This document shows, in pieces, positions 34,543 to 43,056 of a DNA stretch of 64,000 bases. The stretch is from Cryobacterium arcticum (GTDB lineage Bacteria > Actinomycetota > Actinomycetes > Actinomycetales > Microbacteriaceae). Within the stretch, counting starts at the first letter, position 1. The number at the start of each line of letters is the position of its first letter. The translations under genes and the position numbers were made by a program. The notes under the pieces are model-generated. The model was given only the letters and a program-made list of their open reading frames with translations. It searched no databases and was not told where the DNA came from. The stretch spans positions 2,666,001 through 2,730,000 of the forward strand of contig NZ_CP016282.1 in the NCBI RefSeq assembly GCF_001679725.1, written 5' to 3'.

Positions 34543-36097
34543 CGGCGGCCTCGATGCGCGGGAACAGGGCCGCCAGCGGTGACACGTGGGTGCCGCCGGT
34601 CCATTCCCAGGCCCGGTCGATGCGGGCGTCCTGCACGTCTCCGGCGCCGCCCAGGGCGCTCCACAGCGTGGCGGTGGCCTGCGGGGTCACCGGGGACAGC
34701 AGCACGGCGAGGGTGCCGAGCCCCCGCACCACGGTGTGCAGCACGGTTTCGAGGCGTTCCCGGTCGTCGGGGTTCTTGGCCAGCGCCCACGGCTCCTGCA
34801 GGGTGATGTAGCCGTTGAGTTCGTCGACGAGTTCCCACACGGCAGCGAGGGCGTCGTGCAGGGCGAGCCTGTCGATGGCCTCGTTGGCGGTCTGGGTGAC
34901 CCGGATGGCCGTGGCGTGGATGGCGGCATCCGCGTCCGTGGGCTCGCCGCCGGCCGGGATCTCGCCGTCGCAGTAGCGCACGACCATGGCGATGACGCGG
35001 GAGGCCAGGTTGCCGAAGCCGTTGGCCAGCTCGGACTGGTACCGGGCGGACAGGTCCTCCCAGGAGAACGACCCGTCCTGGCCGAAGCTGATGGCGCGCA
35101 TGAAGTAGTACCGGAACGTGTCGGATCCGAAGACGTCGGTGATCTGGTTCGGGGCGATGCCGGTGAGCTTGGACTTGCTCATCTTCTCGCCGCCCACCAG
35201 GAGCCAGCCGTGGCCGAACACCTGGGTGGGCACCGGCAGGCCGGCGGCCAGCAGCATGGCGGGCCAGATGACGGCGTGGAAGCGCAGGATGTCCTTGCCG
35301 ACGATGTGCGTGGCCGGCCAGAGGCGGCTGAACTTCGCATCGTCCTGGCCGTAGCCGGCGGCGGTGATGTAGTTGAGCAGCGCGTCGAACCACACGTAGA
35401 CGACGTGACTGTCGTCCCACGGCACCTTGATGCCCCAGTCGAAGCTCGAGCGCGAGATCGACAGGTCACTCAGGCCCTGCTTGACGAAGGAGATGACCTC
35501 GTTGCGGGCGGACTCGGGCTGGATGAAGGTGGGGTTGGCCTCGTAGAGGGCCAGCAGCTGGTCGGTGAAGGTGCTCATCCGGAAGAAGTAGTTCTTCTCG
35601 TGCAGCAGCTCCACGGGGATGGAGTGGATGGCGCAGACCTGCTGGCCGGTGTATTCGCCGGTGCCGTCGACCAGGTCGCCGGGCTGCTTGTACTCCTCAC
35701 AGCCCACACAGTAGAAGCCCTCGTACTCGCCCGTGTAGATGTGGCCGGCGTCGAAGAGGTGCTGCAGGAACTTCTGCGCGTTCACCTCGTGGCGCTCGTC
35801 GGTGGTGCGGATGAAGTCGTCGTTCCGGATGTCGACGGTCTTCAGCAGCGGCTTCCACGCGGTCTCCACCAGCCGGTCGGCCCACTGCTTGGGGGTGACG
35901 CCGTTGGCGGTGGCGGTGCGCAGGATCTTCTGGCCGTGCTCGTCGGTGCCGGTGAGCAGCCAGGTGTCCTCCCCACGCTGGCGGTGCCAGCGCGCGAGAA
36001 CGTCCGCGGCCACCTCCGTGTAGGCGTGCCCGATGTGCGGGACATCATTCACATAGAAAATAGGCGTGGTGATGTAGAAAGAATTGCCGTCGGACAT
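34535..36097 (-). CDS. metG: Methionyl-tRNA synthetase
   Basis: 520 aa class I synthetase. FYITTPIFYVNDVPHIGHAY with the HIGH motif at the N-terminus, KMSKSKLTGI as the KMSKS loop, and the single-knuckle connective region FYCVGCEEYKQPGDLVDGTG. The length fits the short form without a C-terminal tRNA-binding (EMAP) domain. Start ATG 36097 with TAAGAT 6 nt upstream (leaderless type); GTG 36103 is the alternative. Confidence 0.96.
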   Translation of the reverse strand: MSDGNSFYITTPIFYVNDVPHIGHAYTEVAADVLARWHRQRGEDTWLLTGTDEHGQKILRTATANGVTPKQWADRLVETAWKPLLKTVDIRNDDFIRTTDERHEVNAQKFLQHLFDAGHIYTGEYEGFYCVGCEEYKQPGDLVDGTGEYTGQQVCAIHSIPVELLHEKNYFFRMSTFTDQLLALYEANPTFIQPESARNEVISFVKQGLSDLSISRSSFDWGIKVPWDDSHVVYVWFDALLNYITAAGYGQDDAKFSRLWPATHIVGKDILRFHAVIWPAMLLAAGLPVPTQVFGHGWLLVGGEKMSKSKLTGIAPNQITDVFGSDTFRYYFMRAISFGQDGSFSWEDLSARYQSELANGFGNLASRVIAMVVRYCDGEIPAGGEPTDADAAIHATAIRVTQTANEAIDRLALHDALAAVWELVDELNGYITLQEPWALAKNPDDRERLETVLHTVVRGLGTLAVLLSPVTPQATATLWSALGGAGDVQDARIDRAWEWTGGTHVSPLAALFPRIEAAVG

Positions 36098-36103
36098 GCT
36101 CAC

Positions 36104-36109
36104 ATCTTA
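36104..36109 (-). promoter_or_regulatory. Putative -10 box (TAAGAT) of leaderless metG mRNA
   Basis: TAAGAT-GTGAGC-ATG on the minus strand. This supports ATG 36097 over the GTG two codons upstream. Confidence 0.5.
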
Positions 36110-36166
36110 TGGGGAGCCACGGAGAAGTCCGACCCCGTTACGCCGTGCGGCAGGCTCGGTGCCCGC

Positions 36167-37042
36167 TCAGGAGAGCGGGAAATCGGGCTGCGGCTCGGCC
36201 TTCCGACGGGTCGACCCGGCCTCAGCGGAGCGGCCCGTGAGGGCGGCCTCGTAGAGGTCGCGCTTGCCGAGCCCCGAGGCGGCGGACACGTCGGCCGCGG
36301 CGTCCTTGAGCCGGGCTCCCGCGGCGACGAGGGCGAGGACCTCTTCGACGCCCGTGGCCAGGTCGAGCACCCGGGCTTCGGCGCCCGCGACGACCACGCA
36401 GATCTCCCCGCGCACGCCCGCCTCGGCCCACTCGGCCAGTTCGGCGGCGGTGCCGCGCTTGACCTCTTCATAGAACTTGGTCAGCTCCCGGCAGACCACC
36501 ACACGCCGGCCGGCGCCGAGCACGGCGGCGAGGTCGGTCAGCGACGCGGCCAGTCGGTTGGGCGATTCGAAGAAGACCATGGTGCGACGCTCGGTGGCCA
36601 CCTCGCGGAGGGCCTGCATCCGTTCACCGTGCTTGCGGGGCAGGAAGCCCTCGAAGGTGAAGCGGTCGGTGGGCAGCCCCGACACGGCCAGTGCGGTGAG
36701 CACGGCCGACGGGCCGGGCAGCGCCGTGACGGTGACGCCGGCAGCGATGGCGGCATCCACCAGGTGGAAGCCGGGGTCGGAGACCGTGGGCATGCCCGCG
36801 TCGCTGAGCACGAGCAGGTCGGTGTCGCGGGCCAGCTCGACGAGCTCGGCGGCCTTGCCGCGCTCGTTGTGGTCGTGCAGCGCGATCAGCCGGGGCCGGT
36901 TCTCCACCCCGAGGGCCTTGAGCAGGTGCACGGTCACCCGGGTGTCCTCAGCGGCGATCACGGTGCTCGTGCGCAGCGCCTCGATGAGGCGGGTCGAGGC
37001 GTCCCCGAGGTTTCCGATGGGGGTGGCAGCCAGAATGATCAT
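36167..37042 (-). CDS. rsmI: 16S rRNA (cytidine 2'-O)-methyltransferase RsmI
   Basis: Methylates the ribose of C1402 of 16S rRNA. 291 aa tetrapyrrole-methylase fold: IILAATPIGNLGDASTRL at the N-terminus, AAEDTRVTVHLLKALG, LVLSDAGMPTVSDPGFHLV and ALPGPSAVLTALAVSGLPTD. The C-terminus (LKDAAADVSAASGLGKRDLY) is the small helical domain. Start ATG 37042. Divergent from pmt with 78 bp between starts, the same head-to-head arrangement known in mycobacteria. Confidence 0.95.
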   Translation of the reverse strand: MIILAATPIGNLGDASTRLIEALRTSTVIAAEDTRVTVHLLKALGVENRPRLIALHDHNERGKAAELVELARDTDLLVLSDAGMPTVSDPGFHLVDAAIAAGVTVTALPGPSAVLTALAVSGLPTDRFTFEGFLPRKHGERMQALREVATERRTMVFFESPNRLAASLTDLAAVLGAGRRVVVCRELTKFYEEVKRGTAAELAEWAEAGVRGEICVVVAGAEARVLDLATGVEEVLALVAAGARLKDAAADVSAASGLGKRDLYEAALTGRSAEAGSTRRKAEPQPDFPLS

Positions 37043-37108
37043 GGTCACAGTCTCGCATCCCCCTCCCCCGGGGCCCGTTCCCCACGGCCCGTGGACGTGG
37101 CGGCTCAC

Positions 37109-37114
37109 TACGAT
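37109..37114 (+). promoter_or_regulatory. Putative -10 box (TACGAT) of leaderless pmt mRNA
   Basis: TACGAT-GGTCAG-GTG; it decides for the GTG at 37121 among several in-frame GTG codons. Confidence 0.5.
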
Positions 37115-37120
37115 GGTCAG

Positions 37121-38650
37121 GTGCTGCTCACCCTGCGATCGACCGACCGTTGGCCCGCCCTGTGGACCCACCGGTGGGTGCGTCTGGCGGGCCCCGCGCT
37201 GGTGCTGTTGCTCGCCGCCGTCCTGAGGTTCGTCAACCTCGGTCACCCCGGCGCCCTCGTGTTCGACGAGACCTTCTATGTGAAGGATGCCTGGAGCCTG
37301 TTCAATAACGGCTACGAGTCGACCTGGCCCGCTGAAGCGGATGCCCTGTTCGCCGCCGGGCAGAGCAACATCTTCGGCACCGCACCGTCGTTCGTGGTGC
37401 ATCCGCCGCTCGGCAAGTGGCTCATCGCGCTGGGCATGGCGGCCTTCGGCGCCGACAACCCGTGGGCCTGGCGCATCGTCACGGCGCTCATCGGGGTGCT
37501 GGCCGTTGCCCTGCTGATGCTCATCGCGAAGAAACTGTTCGGCTCGGTTCTGCTGGCCACGATCGCCGGTTTCCTCTTCGCCATCGACGGCAACGCCATC
37601 GTGATGAGCCGGGTGGCGCTGCTCGACAACTACGTGATGTTCTTCGCCTTGCTCGGCTTCGGTGCGGTGCTGATGGACCGTGACCACCATCGGGCGCGCC
37701 TGGGCGCCTGGCTGAACGAACGGCGGGACAACGAGGTCGAGCCCACCTGGGGCCCCGCGCTCTGGTGGCGCCCCTGGGTGTTCGCCGCCGGGCTCGCCTT
37801 CGGGCTGGCCTGCTCGGTGAAATGGTCCGGGGTCTACTTCCTCGCCGCGTTCGGCATCTATCTCGTCGTCGTCGACGCCCTGGCCCGGCGCCGGGCCGGC
37901 CTGCCGTTCTGGATCAGCGGGGCGATCCTCAAGCAGGGCCCGGTGACGTTCCTGTTGATGGTGCCGGTGGCCGTCGTCACGTTCCTGATCTCCTGGACCG
38001 GCTGGTTCGTCACCCGGGGCGGGTACTACCGCGACTGGGCAGACCAGGCCGGGCAGGCCTGGACCGGCGCGCTGGCCTGGGTGCCGCACTCCGTGCAGAG
38101 TTTCTGGCACTACCAGAGCGCCGCGTACGCGTATCACGTGGGCCTGGTCACGCCGCATCCGTACCAGGCGAACCCGCTCACCTGGCTGGCGATGACCCGC
38201 CCCACGAGCATGTACTACCAGGGCAGCAGCCTGGGCGAGAGCGGCTGCGGGTACACGACGTGCTCGGAGGCCATCACCGGCATCGCCAATCCGCTGATCT
38301 GGTGGGCTGCCAGCGCCGCGATCCTGTACCTGGTCTACCGACTGGCGCGGTATCGCGAGTGGCGCGTCGGCCTGGTCCTGATGGGCATGGTCGCCGGCTA
38401 CCTGCCCTGGCTGATGTACCTGAACCGCACGGTCTTCCAGTTCTACACGATCGCGTTCGAGCCCTACCTGCTGCTCGGTCTCACCTTCGTCATCGGCATG
38501 CTGATCAAGTCCGGCGCCGGGCGCACGATCGTGATCGTCTTCCTGGTCCTTGCCACCCTGGTGAGCGCATTCTTCTTCCCGCTCTGGACCGGTGCGCAGG
38601 TCCCGTTCGGCTTCTGGCAACTGCACATCTGGCTGCCGAGCTGGCGCTGA
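37121..38650 (+). CDS. pmt: Dolichyl/polyprenyl-phosphate-mannose protein O-mannosyltransferase (GT39)
   Basis: 509 aa multi-pass membrane glycosyltransferase that O-mannosylates secreted proteins. The first lumenal loop contains the catalytic acidic motif LVFDETFYVKDAW. Further marks are SFVVHPPLGKWLIALGM, LDNYVMFFALLGFG and a C-terminal LMYLNRTVFQFYTIAFEPYL. About ten hydrophobic segments. Start GTG 37121 follows TACGAT by 6 nt. The many Thr/Pro/Ala-rich linkers in the secreted proteins of the 9-25 kb region would be natural substrates (inference). Confidence 0.93.
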   Translation: MLLTLRSTDRWPALWTHRWVRLAGPALVLLLAAVLRFVNLGHPGALVFDETFYVKDAWSLFNNGYESTWPAEADALFAAGQSNIFGTAPSFVVHPPLGKWLIALGMAAFGADNPWAWRIVTALIGVLAVALLMLIAKKLFGSVLLATIAGFLFAIDGNAIVMSRVALLDNYVMFFALLGFGAVLMDRDHHRARLGAWLNERRDNEVEPTWGPALWWRPWVFAAGLAFGLACSVKWSGVYFLAAFGIYLVVVDALARRRAGLPFWISGAILKQGPVTFLLMVPVAVVTFLISWTGWFVTRGGYYRDWADQAGQAWTGALAWVPHSVQSFWHYQSAAYAYHVGLVTPHPYQANPLTWLAMTRPTSMYYQGSSLGESGCGYTTCSEAITGIANPLIWWAASAAILYLVYRLARYREWRVGLVLMGMVAGYLPWLMYLNRTVFQFYTIAFEPYLLLGLTFVIGMLIKSGAGRTIVIVFLVLATLVSAFFFPLWTGAQVPFGFWQLHIWLPSWR

Positions 38651-38840
38651 CCGGCACAAACGGGTTTATTGCAGTCTCTGCATGCAAGGCGACGTATGCC
38701 AGAATTGGAATACATCCCCTGTTAAAGGCGTGTGAATTGCGGGCGTTTTGGGGGAATCGACCCGTAGGATGGCCGGTATCTGATTGACGAGTGTTTGCTC
38801 TACAACCGACTGAGAAGTCCAGATACAAACCAAAGGCCTC

Positions 38841-39941
38841 ATGTCGGAAGCATCTGCCGCACCCACGGTGCGTATTGTCCGCACTCGCAAGGGTGGCGAC
38901 TCCAAGAATCCCACCACCGAGTACTCCTCCCTCCTGCACACCGTGCGCAACCTCGGCCTGCTGCAGCGCCGCACGGGCTTCTACTGGGGTATGTTCGCCG
39001 CCCTGGTGCTGATCACAGCCGGCCTGGGCGTGGGCTTCGTCCTGCTCGGTGACTCCTGGTACCAGCTCATCATCGCCGGCGTGCTCGGCCTGATCCTCAC
39101 CCAGTTCGCTTTCCTGGCCCACGAGGCCTCGCACCGCCAGGTGTTCGAGTCCGGCCCCGCCAATGACCGGGCCGGCCGCATCCTCGCCAACCTCTTCGTC
39201 GGCATCAGCTACGCCTGGTGGATGACCAAGCACAGCCGTCACCACGCCAACCCGAACGTGGTCGGCAAGGACCCCGACATCGACCCCGACTTCATCGTGT
39301 TCCGCGAGGAAGACGCCGCGAAGGTCAACTGGATCACCTCCTTCATGACCCGCAAGCAGGGCTACCTGTTCTTCCCGCTGCTCACCCTCGAGGGCATCAA
39401 CCTGCACATCCAGGGGTTCAAGACCGTCTTCGGCAAGGGCAAGGTCGACAAGCGCTGGCTCGAGATCACCATGCTCACCAGCCGCATCGTGCTGTACTTC
39501 GCCGTCATCTTCTACTTCCTCCCGCTCGGCATGGCGTTCGCGTTCATCGGCGTGCAGATGGCCGTCTTCGGCGTGTACATGGGTGCGTCCTTCGCGCCCA
39601 ACCACAAGGGCATGCCGCAGCTGCCGCACGAGAGCAAGGTCGACTTCCTGCGCCGTCAGGTGCTCACCTCGCGCAACATCCGCGGCGGCACCGTCATGGA
39701 CACCTTCATGGGCGGCCTGAACTATCAGGTCGAGCACCACCTGTTCCCGAACATGGCCCGCCCGCACCTCAAGAAGGCGCAGGAGATCACCAAGGAATAC
39801 TGCGAGTCGAACAAGATCCTCTACACCGAGACGGGCCTGTTCGAGTCGTACGGCATCGTGATCGCCTACCTCAACAAGGTGGGCCTGGCCGCACGTGACC
39901 CGTTCGACTGCCCGATGGTGCAGCGCTTCCACCACCGCTAG
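38841..39941 (+). CDS. Membrane fatty acid desaturase
   Basis: 366 aa di-iron desaturase with the three His boxes HEASH (residues about 93-97), HSRHH (about 131-135) and QVEHH in GGLNYQVEHHLFPNMARPH. It has two pairs of hydrophobic helices. The spacing matches the acyl-lipid/acyl-CoA front-end and delta-9-like FADS group of actinobacteria. Probable role: unsaturated lipids, e.g. for membrane fluidity in the cold. AAAGG lies before the ATG at 38841. The 190 bp upstream contain no gene and must hold the promoter. Confidence 0.92.
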   Translation: MSEASAAPTVRIVRTRKGGDSKNPTTEYSSLLHTVRNLGLLQRRTGFYWGMFAALVLITAGLGVGFVLLGDSWYQLIIAGVLGLILTQFAFLAHEASHRQVFESGPANDRAGRILANLFVGISYAWWMTKHSRHHANPNVVGKDPDIDPDFIVFREEDAAKVNWITSFMTRKQGYLFFPLLTLEGINLHIQGFKTVFGKGKVDKRWLEITMLTSRIVLYFAVIFYFLPLGMAFAFIGVQMAVFGVYMGASFAPNHKGMPQLPHESKVDFLRRQVLTSRNIRGGTVMDTFMGGLNYQVEHHLFPNMARPHLKKAQEITKEYCESNKILYTETGLFESYGIVIAYLNKVGLAARDPFDCPMVQRFHHR

Positions 39942-39961
39942 CGCAGAACCGGCTCGCGAAC

Positions 39962-39998
39962 ACAGCCCCAAGAATCCCCGCCGGATTCTTGGGGCTGT
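39962..39998 (+). terminator. Strong hairpin terminator after the desaturase
   Basis: A perfect 16 bp stem (arm ACAGCCCCAAGAATCC) with a 5 nt loop (CCGCC) is followed by TCTCG. It lies 20 bp past the desaturase stop. Confidence 0.8.
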
Positions 39999-40022
39999 TC
40001 TCGTGGGTCGCGGCCGGATGGG

Positions 40023-40028
40023 TAGGGT
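40023..40028 (+). promoter_or_regulatory. Putative -10 box (TAGGGT) of leaderless yeiH-like mRNA
   Basis: TAGGGT, then 7 nt, then GTG at 40036; no ribosome binding site. Confidence 0.4.
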
Positions 40029-40035
40029 TGAGCGG

Positions 40036-41073
40036 GTGTGGATCTGGGGAATTGCGGCGGCCGCCGGGGCCACGCTCGTGGCGTGGGCCGTGCACAGCAT
40101 CGTGCCCGCCGTGCCGCTACTCACCGTCGCCGTGGTCCTCGGGATCATCGTGGGGCAGCTGCCCGTGCTGCGCCCCGCCGTCACCGGCGCACTGAAACCC
40201 GGCCTCTCCGTGGCGGCCAAGCGCCTGATGCGGCTCGGCGTGGTGTTGCTCGGGCTCAAGCTCAGCCTCGTCGACATCGCGGGCCTGGGCTGGCTCACCA
40301 TCACGACCACCGTGCTCATCGTCATCCTCACCTTTTTCGGCACGCTCTGGCTCGGCCGCACGATGGGCCTGCCCGGGCACCAGCCGCTGCTGATCGCCAC
40401 GGGCTTCGCCATCTGCGGCGCCTCCGCCATCGGCGCCATGAGCGGCGTGGTCAAGGCCAAGGACGAGGAGACCGCGACCCCGGTGGCGCTCGTCACCCTG
40501 TGCGGAACGCTCGCGATCGGCGTGCTGCCGCTGCTCTGGCATCCGCTGGGCCTGACCGACCTGCAGTTCGGCCACTGGGTGGGCGCGGGCGTGCACGACG
40601 TGGGCCAGGTCGTGGCCACCGCCCAGATCGCCGGAACCGCCGCCCTCGCCGTGGCCGTGGTCATCAAGCTCACCCGGGTGCTCATGCTGGCCCCCATCGT
40701 GGCGAGCGTCGCGGTGTACGAACGTCGCCGCCAGGCCGTCGCGGTGTCCCCGGTCGGGTCCGGCCTGCCGCAGTCCGACGACACCGCCACCGCCGCCGCG
40801 ACGACCGGCGCCCGGCGCCCCCCGGTGCTGCCGCTGTTCGTGGCCGGCTTCCTGGCCCTGGTGCTCGTGCGCACCCTGGTTCCGCTTCCCCCGGCGGTCC
40901 TGGTCGCCGCCGACCTCGCCCAGACCGTGCTGCTGGCCATGGCCCTGTTCGGGCTGGGCACGGCCGTGCGCCTCGGCTCGCTGCTGCGCACCGGCGGACG
41001 GGCCCTGGGCGTGGGCTTGGCCTCCTGGCTGCTCATCGCGGTTCTCGCGCTGGGCGCCGTGCTGATCAGCTGA
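40036..41073 (+). CDS. YeiH/UPF0324 family membrane protein, putative sulfate/anion exporter
   Basis: 345 aa with about ten hydrophobic helices. Family marks: KRLMRLGVVLLGLKLSLVDI, GFAICGASAIGAMSGVVKAK (re-entrant G-rich signature), and GAGVHDVGQVVATAQIAG. A hydrophilic loop (about residues 230-262) contains poly-Thr/Ala. Related proteins are suggested to export sulfate or sulfonate products. Start GTG 40036 chosen from the TAGGGT-N7-GTG arrangement; ATG 40018 is possible. Confidence 0.85.
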   Translation: MWIWGIAAAAGATLVAWAVHSIVPAVPLLTVAVVLGIIVGQLPVLRPAVTGALKPGLSVAAKRLMRLGVVLLGLKLSLVDIAGLGWLTITTTVLIVILTFFGTLWLGRTMGLPGHQPLLIATGFAICGASAIGAMSGVVKAKDEETATPVALVTLCGTLAIGVLPLLWHPLGLTDLQFGHWVGAGVHDVGQVVATAQIAGTAALAVAVVIKLTRVLMLAPIVASVAVYERRRQAVAVSPVGSGLPQSDDTATAAATTGARRPPVLPLFVAGFLALVLVRTLVPLPPAVLVAADLAQTVLLAMALFGLGTAVRLGSLLRTGGRALGVGLASWLLIAVLALGAVLIS

Positions 41074-41129
41074 GCCGCCCGGGTTTCACTCTGTTACGCC
41101 GCGACCCGCGTCCGCCCGGCGGCGCCCGG

Positions 41130-41135
41130 TAGCGT
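41130..41135 (+). promoter_or_regulatory. Putative -10 box (TAGCGT) of leaderless metY-like mRNA
   Basis: TAGCGT-ACCTCC-ATG(41142). Confidence 0.5.
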
Positions 41136-41141
41136 ACCTCC

Positions 41142-42443
41142 ATGGCAGATCGCGAGTACGGCTTCACGACCAGGGCAATCCACGCCGGGAACATCCCCGA
41201 CGCCGTCACCGGGGCACGGGCGCTGCCGATCTACCAAACCAGCGCGTTCGTCTTCGACGACACCGCGGATGCCGCCGCCCGCTTCGCCCTGCAGAAGTAC
41301 GGCAATGTGTACTCCCGGTTGTCCAACCCCACCGTGGCCGCGTTCGAAGAACGCATCGCCAGCCTGGAGGGCGGTCTGGGCGCCGTCGCCACCGCATCGG
41401 GCCTGGCCGCGCAGTACATCACCTTCGCCAGCCTCGCCGGCGCCGGCGATCACATCGTCTCCAGCGCCAACCTCTACGGCGGCTCGATCACCCAACTCGA
41501 CGTGACGCTGCGCCGGTTCGGTGTGGAGACCACCTTCGTGCAGTCCGCCGAGCCGGCCGACTACGCCGCGGCGATCACCCCCAAGACCAAGCTGATCTTC
41601 GCCGAGACCGTGGCCAACCCGTCCGGCGAGGTCGCCGACATCGAGGGGCTCGCCGCCGTCGCCCACGCTGCCGGGATCCCCCTCATCATCGACTCCACCA
41701 TCGCCACGCCGTACCTCTGCCGGCCCATCGAATGGGGCGCCGACATCGTCATCCACTCCGCCACCAAGTTCCTCGGCGGCCACGGCACCACCCTCGGTGG
41801 CATCGTCGTGGAGAGCGGCCGGTTCAACTGGAACAGCGAGAAGTTCCCGCTGTTCACCGAACCGGTTCCCAGCTACGGCGGTCTGGAGTGGTCGGGCAAC
41901 TTCGGCGAATACGCCTTCCTCACCCGCCTCCGCGCCGAACAGCTGCGCGACATCGGTCCGGTGCTCGCACCGCACTCCGCGTTCCTGCTCGCCCAGGGCG
42001 TCGAGACGCTGCCCTACCGGCTGCAGGCGCACGTGAACAACGCCCGCACCGTGGCCGAATGGCTGGATGCCGATCCCCGGGTCGACTTCGTCAACTGGGC
42101 CGGCCTGCCCGGCCACCCGCACTACGAACGCGGTCTCAAGTACCTGCCCAAGGGCCCTGGCTCGGTCTTCAGCTTCGGCGTCAAGGGCGGCCGCGACGCC
42201 GGCCGCACCTTCATCGAATCGGTCGACCTGGCCAGCCACCTGGCCAACATCGGCGACGCCAAGACCCTGGTGATCCACCCGGCCTCCACCACGCATGCCC
42301 AGCTCAGCGAGCAGCAGCTCGTGGACGCCGGCGTGCTCGCCGGGCTGGTGCGCATCAGCGTGGGCATTGAGGACGTCGACGACATCATTTACGATCTCGA
42401 CCAGGCGCTGACCCGCGCCGCCGCCGCAGGAGGAACCGAATGA
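41142..42443 (+). CDS. O-acetylhomoserine aminocarboxypropyltransferase/sulfhydrylase (PLP enzyme)
   Basis: 433 aa Cys/Met-metabolism PLP enzyme. FTTRAIHAGNIPDAVTGARA, YSRLSNPTVAAFEERIASLEGG, SGLAAQYITF, and HSATKFLGGHGTTLGG with the PLP Lys. The ~430 aa length and the long insertion with KYLPKGPGSVFSFGVKGG are typical of MetY instead of MetB/MetC (about 380-400 aa). Makes homocysteine from O-acetylhomoserine and sulfide. Coupled by ATGA to the CoA-binding gene. Start ATG 41142, TAGCGT 6 nt upstream. Confidence 0.9.
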   Translation: MADREYGFTTRAIHAGNIPDAVTGARALPIYQTSAFVFDDTADAAARFALQKYGNVYSRLSNPTVAAFEERIASLEGGLGAVATASGLAAQYITFASLAGAGDHIVSSANLYGGSITQLDVTLRRFGVETTFVQSAEPADYAAAITPKTKLIFAETVANPSGEVADIEGLAAVAHAAGIPLIIDSTIATPYLCRPIEWGADIVIHSATKFLGGHGTTLGGIVVESGRFNWNSEKFPLFTEPVPSYGGLEWSGNFGEYAFLTRLRAEQLRDIGPVLAPHSAFLLAQGVETLPYRLQAHVNNARTVAEWLDADPRVDFVNWAGLPGHPHYERGLKYLPKGPGSVFSFGVKGGRDAGRTFIESVDLASHLANIGDAKTLVIHPASTTHAQLSEQQLVDAGVLAGLVRISVGIEDVDDIIYDLDQALTRAAAAGGTE

Positions 42444-43021
42444 GCACCGAGACCGTGCCAGATTCCGAGACCGTGCAGCTCACCAACGGACTCAGCTGCA
42501 GCGTGCCCTCCGACTCCCCCCTGGCGAAACTGCTGCGCACCCAGCGCACTTGGGAGGGACCGGACGCCAAGGCGCGGCTGGGCATCCTGCGCTCGGCCAA
42601 ATCGGTCGCCATCGTGGGCGCCTCCCCCAACCCGGCCCGCTCGAGCTACTTCGTCGGCACCTACCTGCAGCAGTCGAGCGATTACCGGGTCTACTTCGTC
42701 AACCCGCGCGCCGACACCATCCTCGGTCAGAAGGCCTACCCCGACCTGGCCTCGCTCCCGGAGGTGCCCGACATCGTCGACGTGTTCCGCAAGGCCTCCG
42801 ACATCCCGCAGGTGTTGGACGACGCCCTCGCGGTCGGCGCGAAGACCGTGTGGGTGCAGCTGGGCATCTGGAACCAGGAGGCCGCCGAGTACGGCGAGTC
42901 GAAGGGCCTCACCATCGTGATGGACCGCTGCATCAAGATCGAGCACGCCCGCTTCCACGGCGGCCTGCACCTGCTCGGCTTCGACACCGGGCAGATCACG
43001 GCCCGCAAGACCATCCGGTAG
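42440..43021 (+). CDS. CoA-binding (YccU-like Rossmann) domain protein
   Basis: 193 aa with a succinyl-CoA-synthetase-like CoA-binding Rossmann fold: SAKSVAIVGASPNPARSSYF (about 52-71), VYFVNPRADTILGQKAYPDL and TVWVQLGIWNQEAAEYGESK, then VMDRCIKIEHARF. No catalytic function is established for this family. Its ATG overlaps the metY stop, so the two are produced together; the same pairing occurs in other actinobacteria, which suggests a link to sulfur or acyl-CoA metabolism (inference). Confidence 0.88.
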   Translation: MSTETVPDSETVQLTNGLSCSVPSDSPLAKLLRTQRTWEGPDAKARLGILRSAKSVAIVGASPNPARSSYFVGTYLQQSSDYRVYFVNPRADTILGQKAYPDLASLPEVPDIVDVFRKASDIPQVLDDALAVGAKTVWVQLGIWNQEAAEYGESKGLTIVMDRCIKIEHARFHGGLHLLGFDTGQITARKTIR

Positions 43022-43043
43022 CCGCCCGCCGACGCCGCCCGCG

Positions 43044-43049
43044 TACGAT
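43044..43049 (+). promoter_or_regulatory. Putative -10 box (TACGAT) of leaderless sdaA mRNA
   Basis: TACGAT, then 7 nt, then GTG 43057. The alternative ATG at 43048 would lie inside the -10 box. Confidence 0.45.
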
Positions 43050-43056
43050 GGAGCGG

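Noticed and set aside
34586..37120. A very long plus-strand frame running into pmt (over 1300 codons)
   Set aside because: Only the part from 37121 onward has protein-like homology; the rest is the antisense of metG and rsmI, a common effect of high GC.
37043..38659. Minus-strand frame continuing upstream of rsmI
   Set aside because: It is antisense to pmt; rsmI homology begins exactly at the ATG at 37042.
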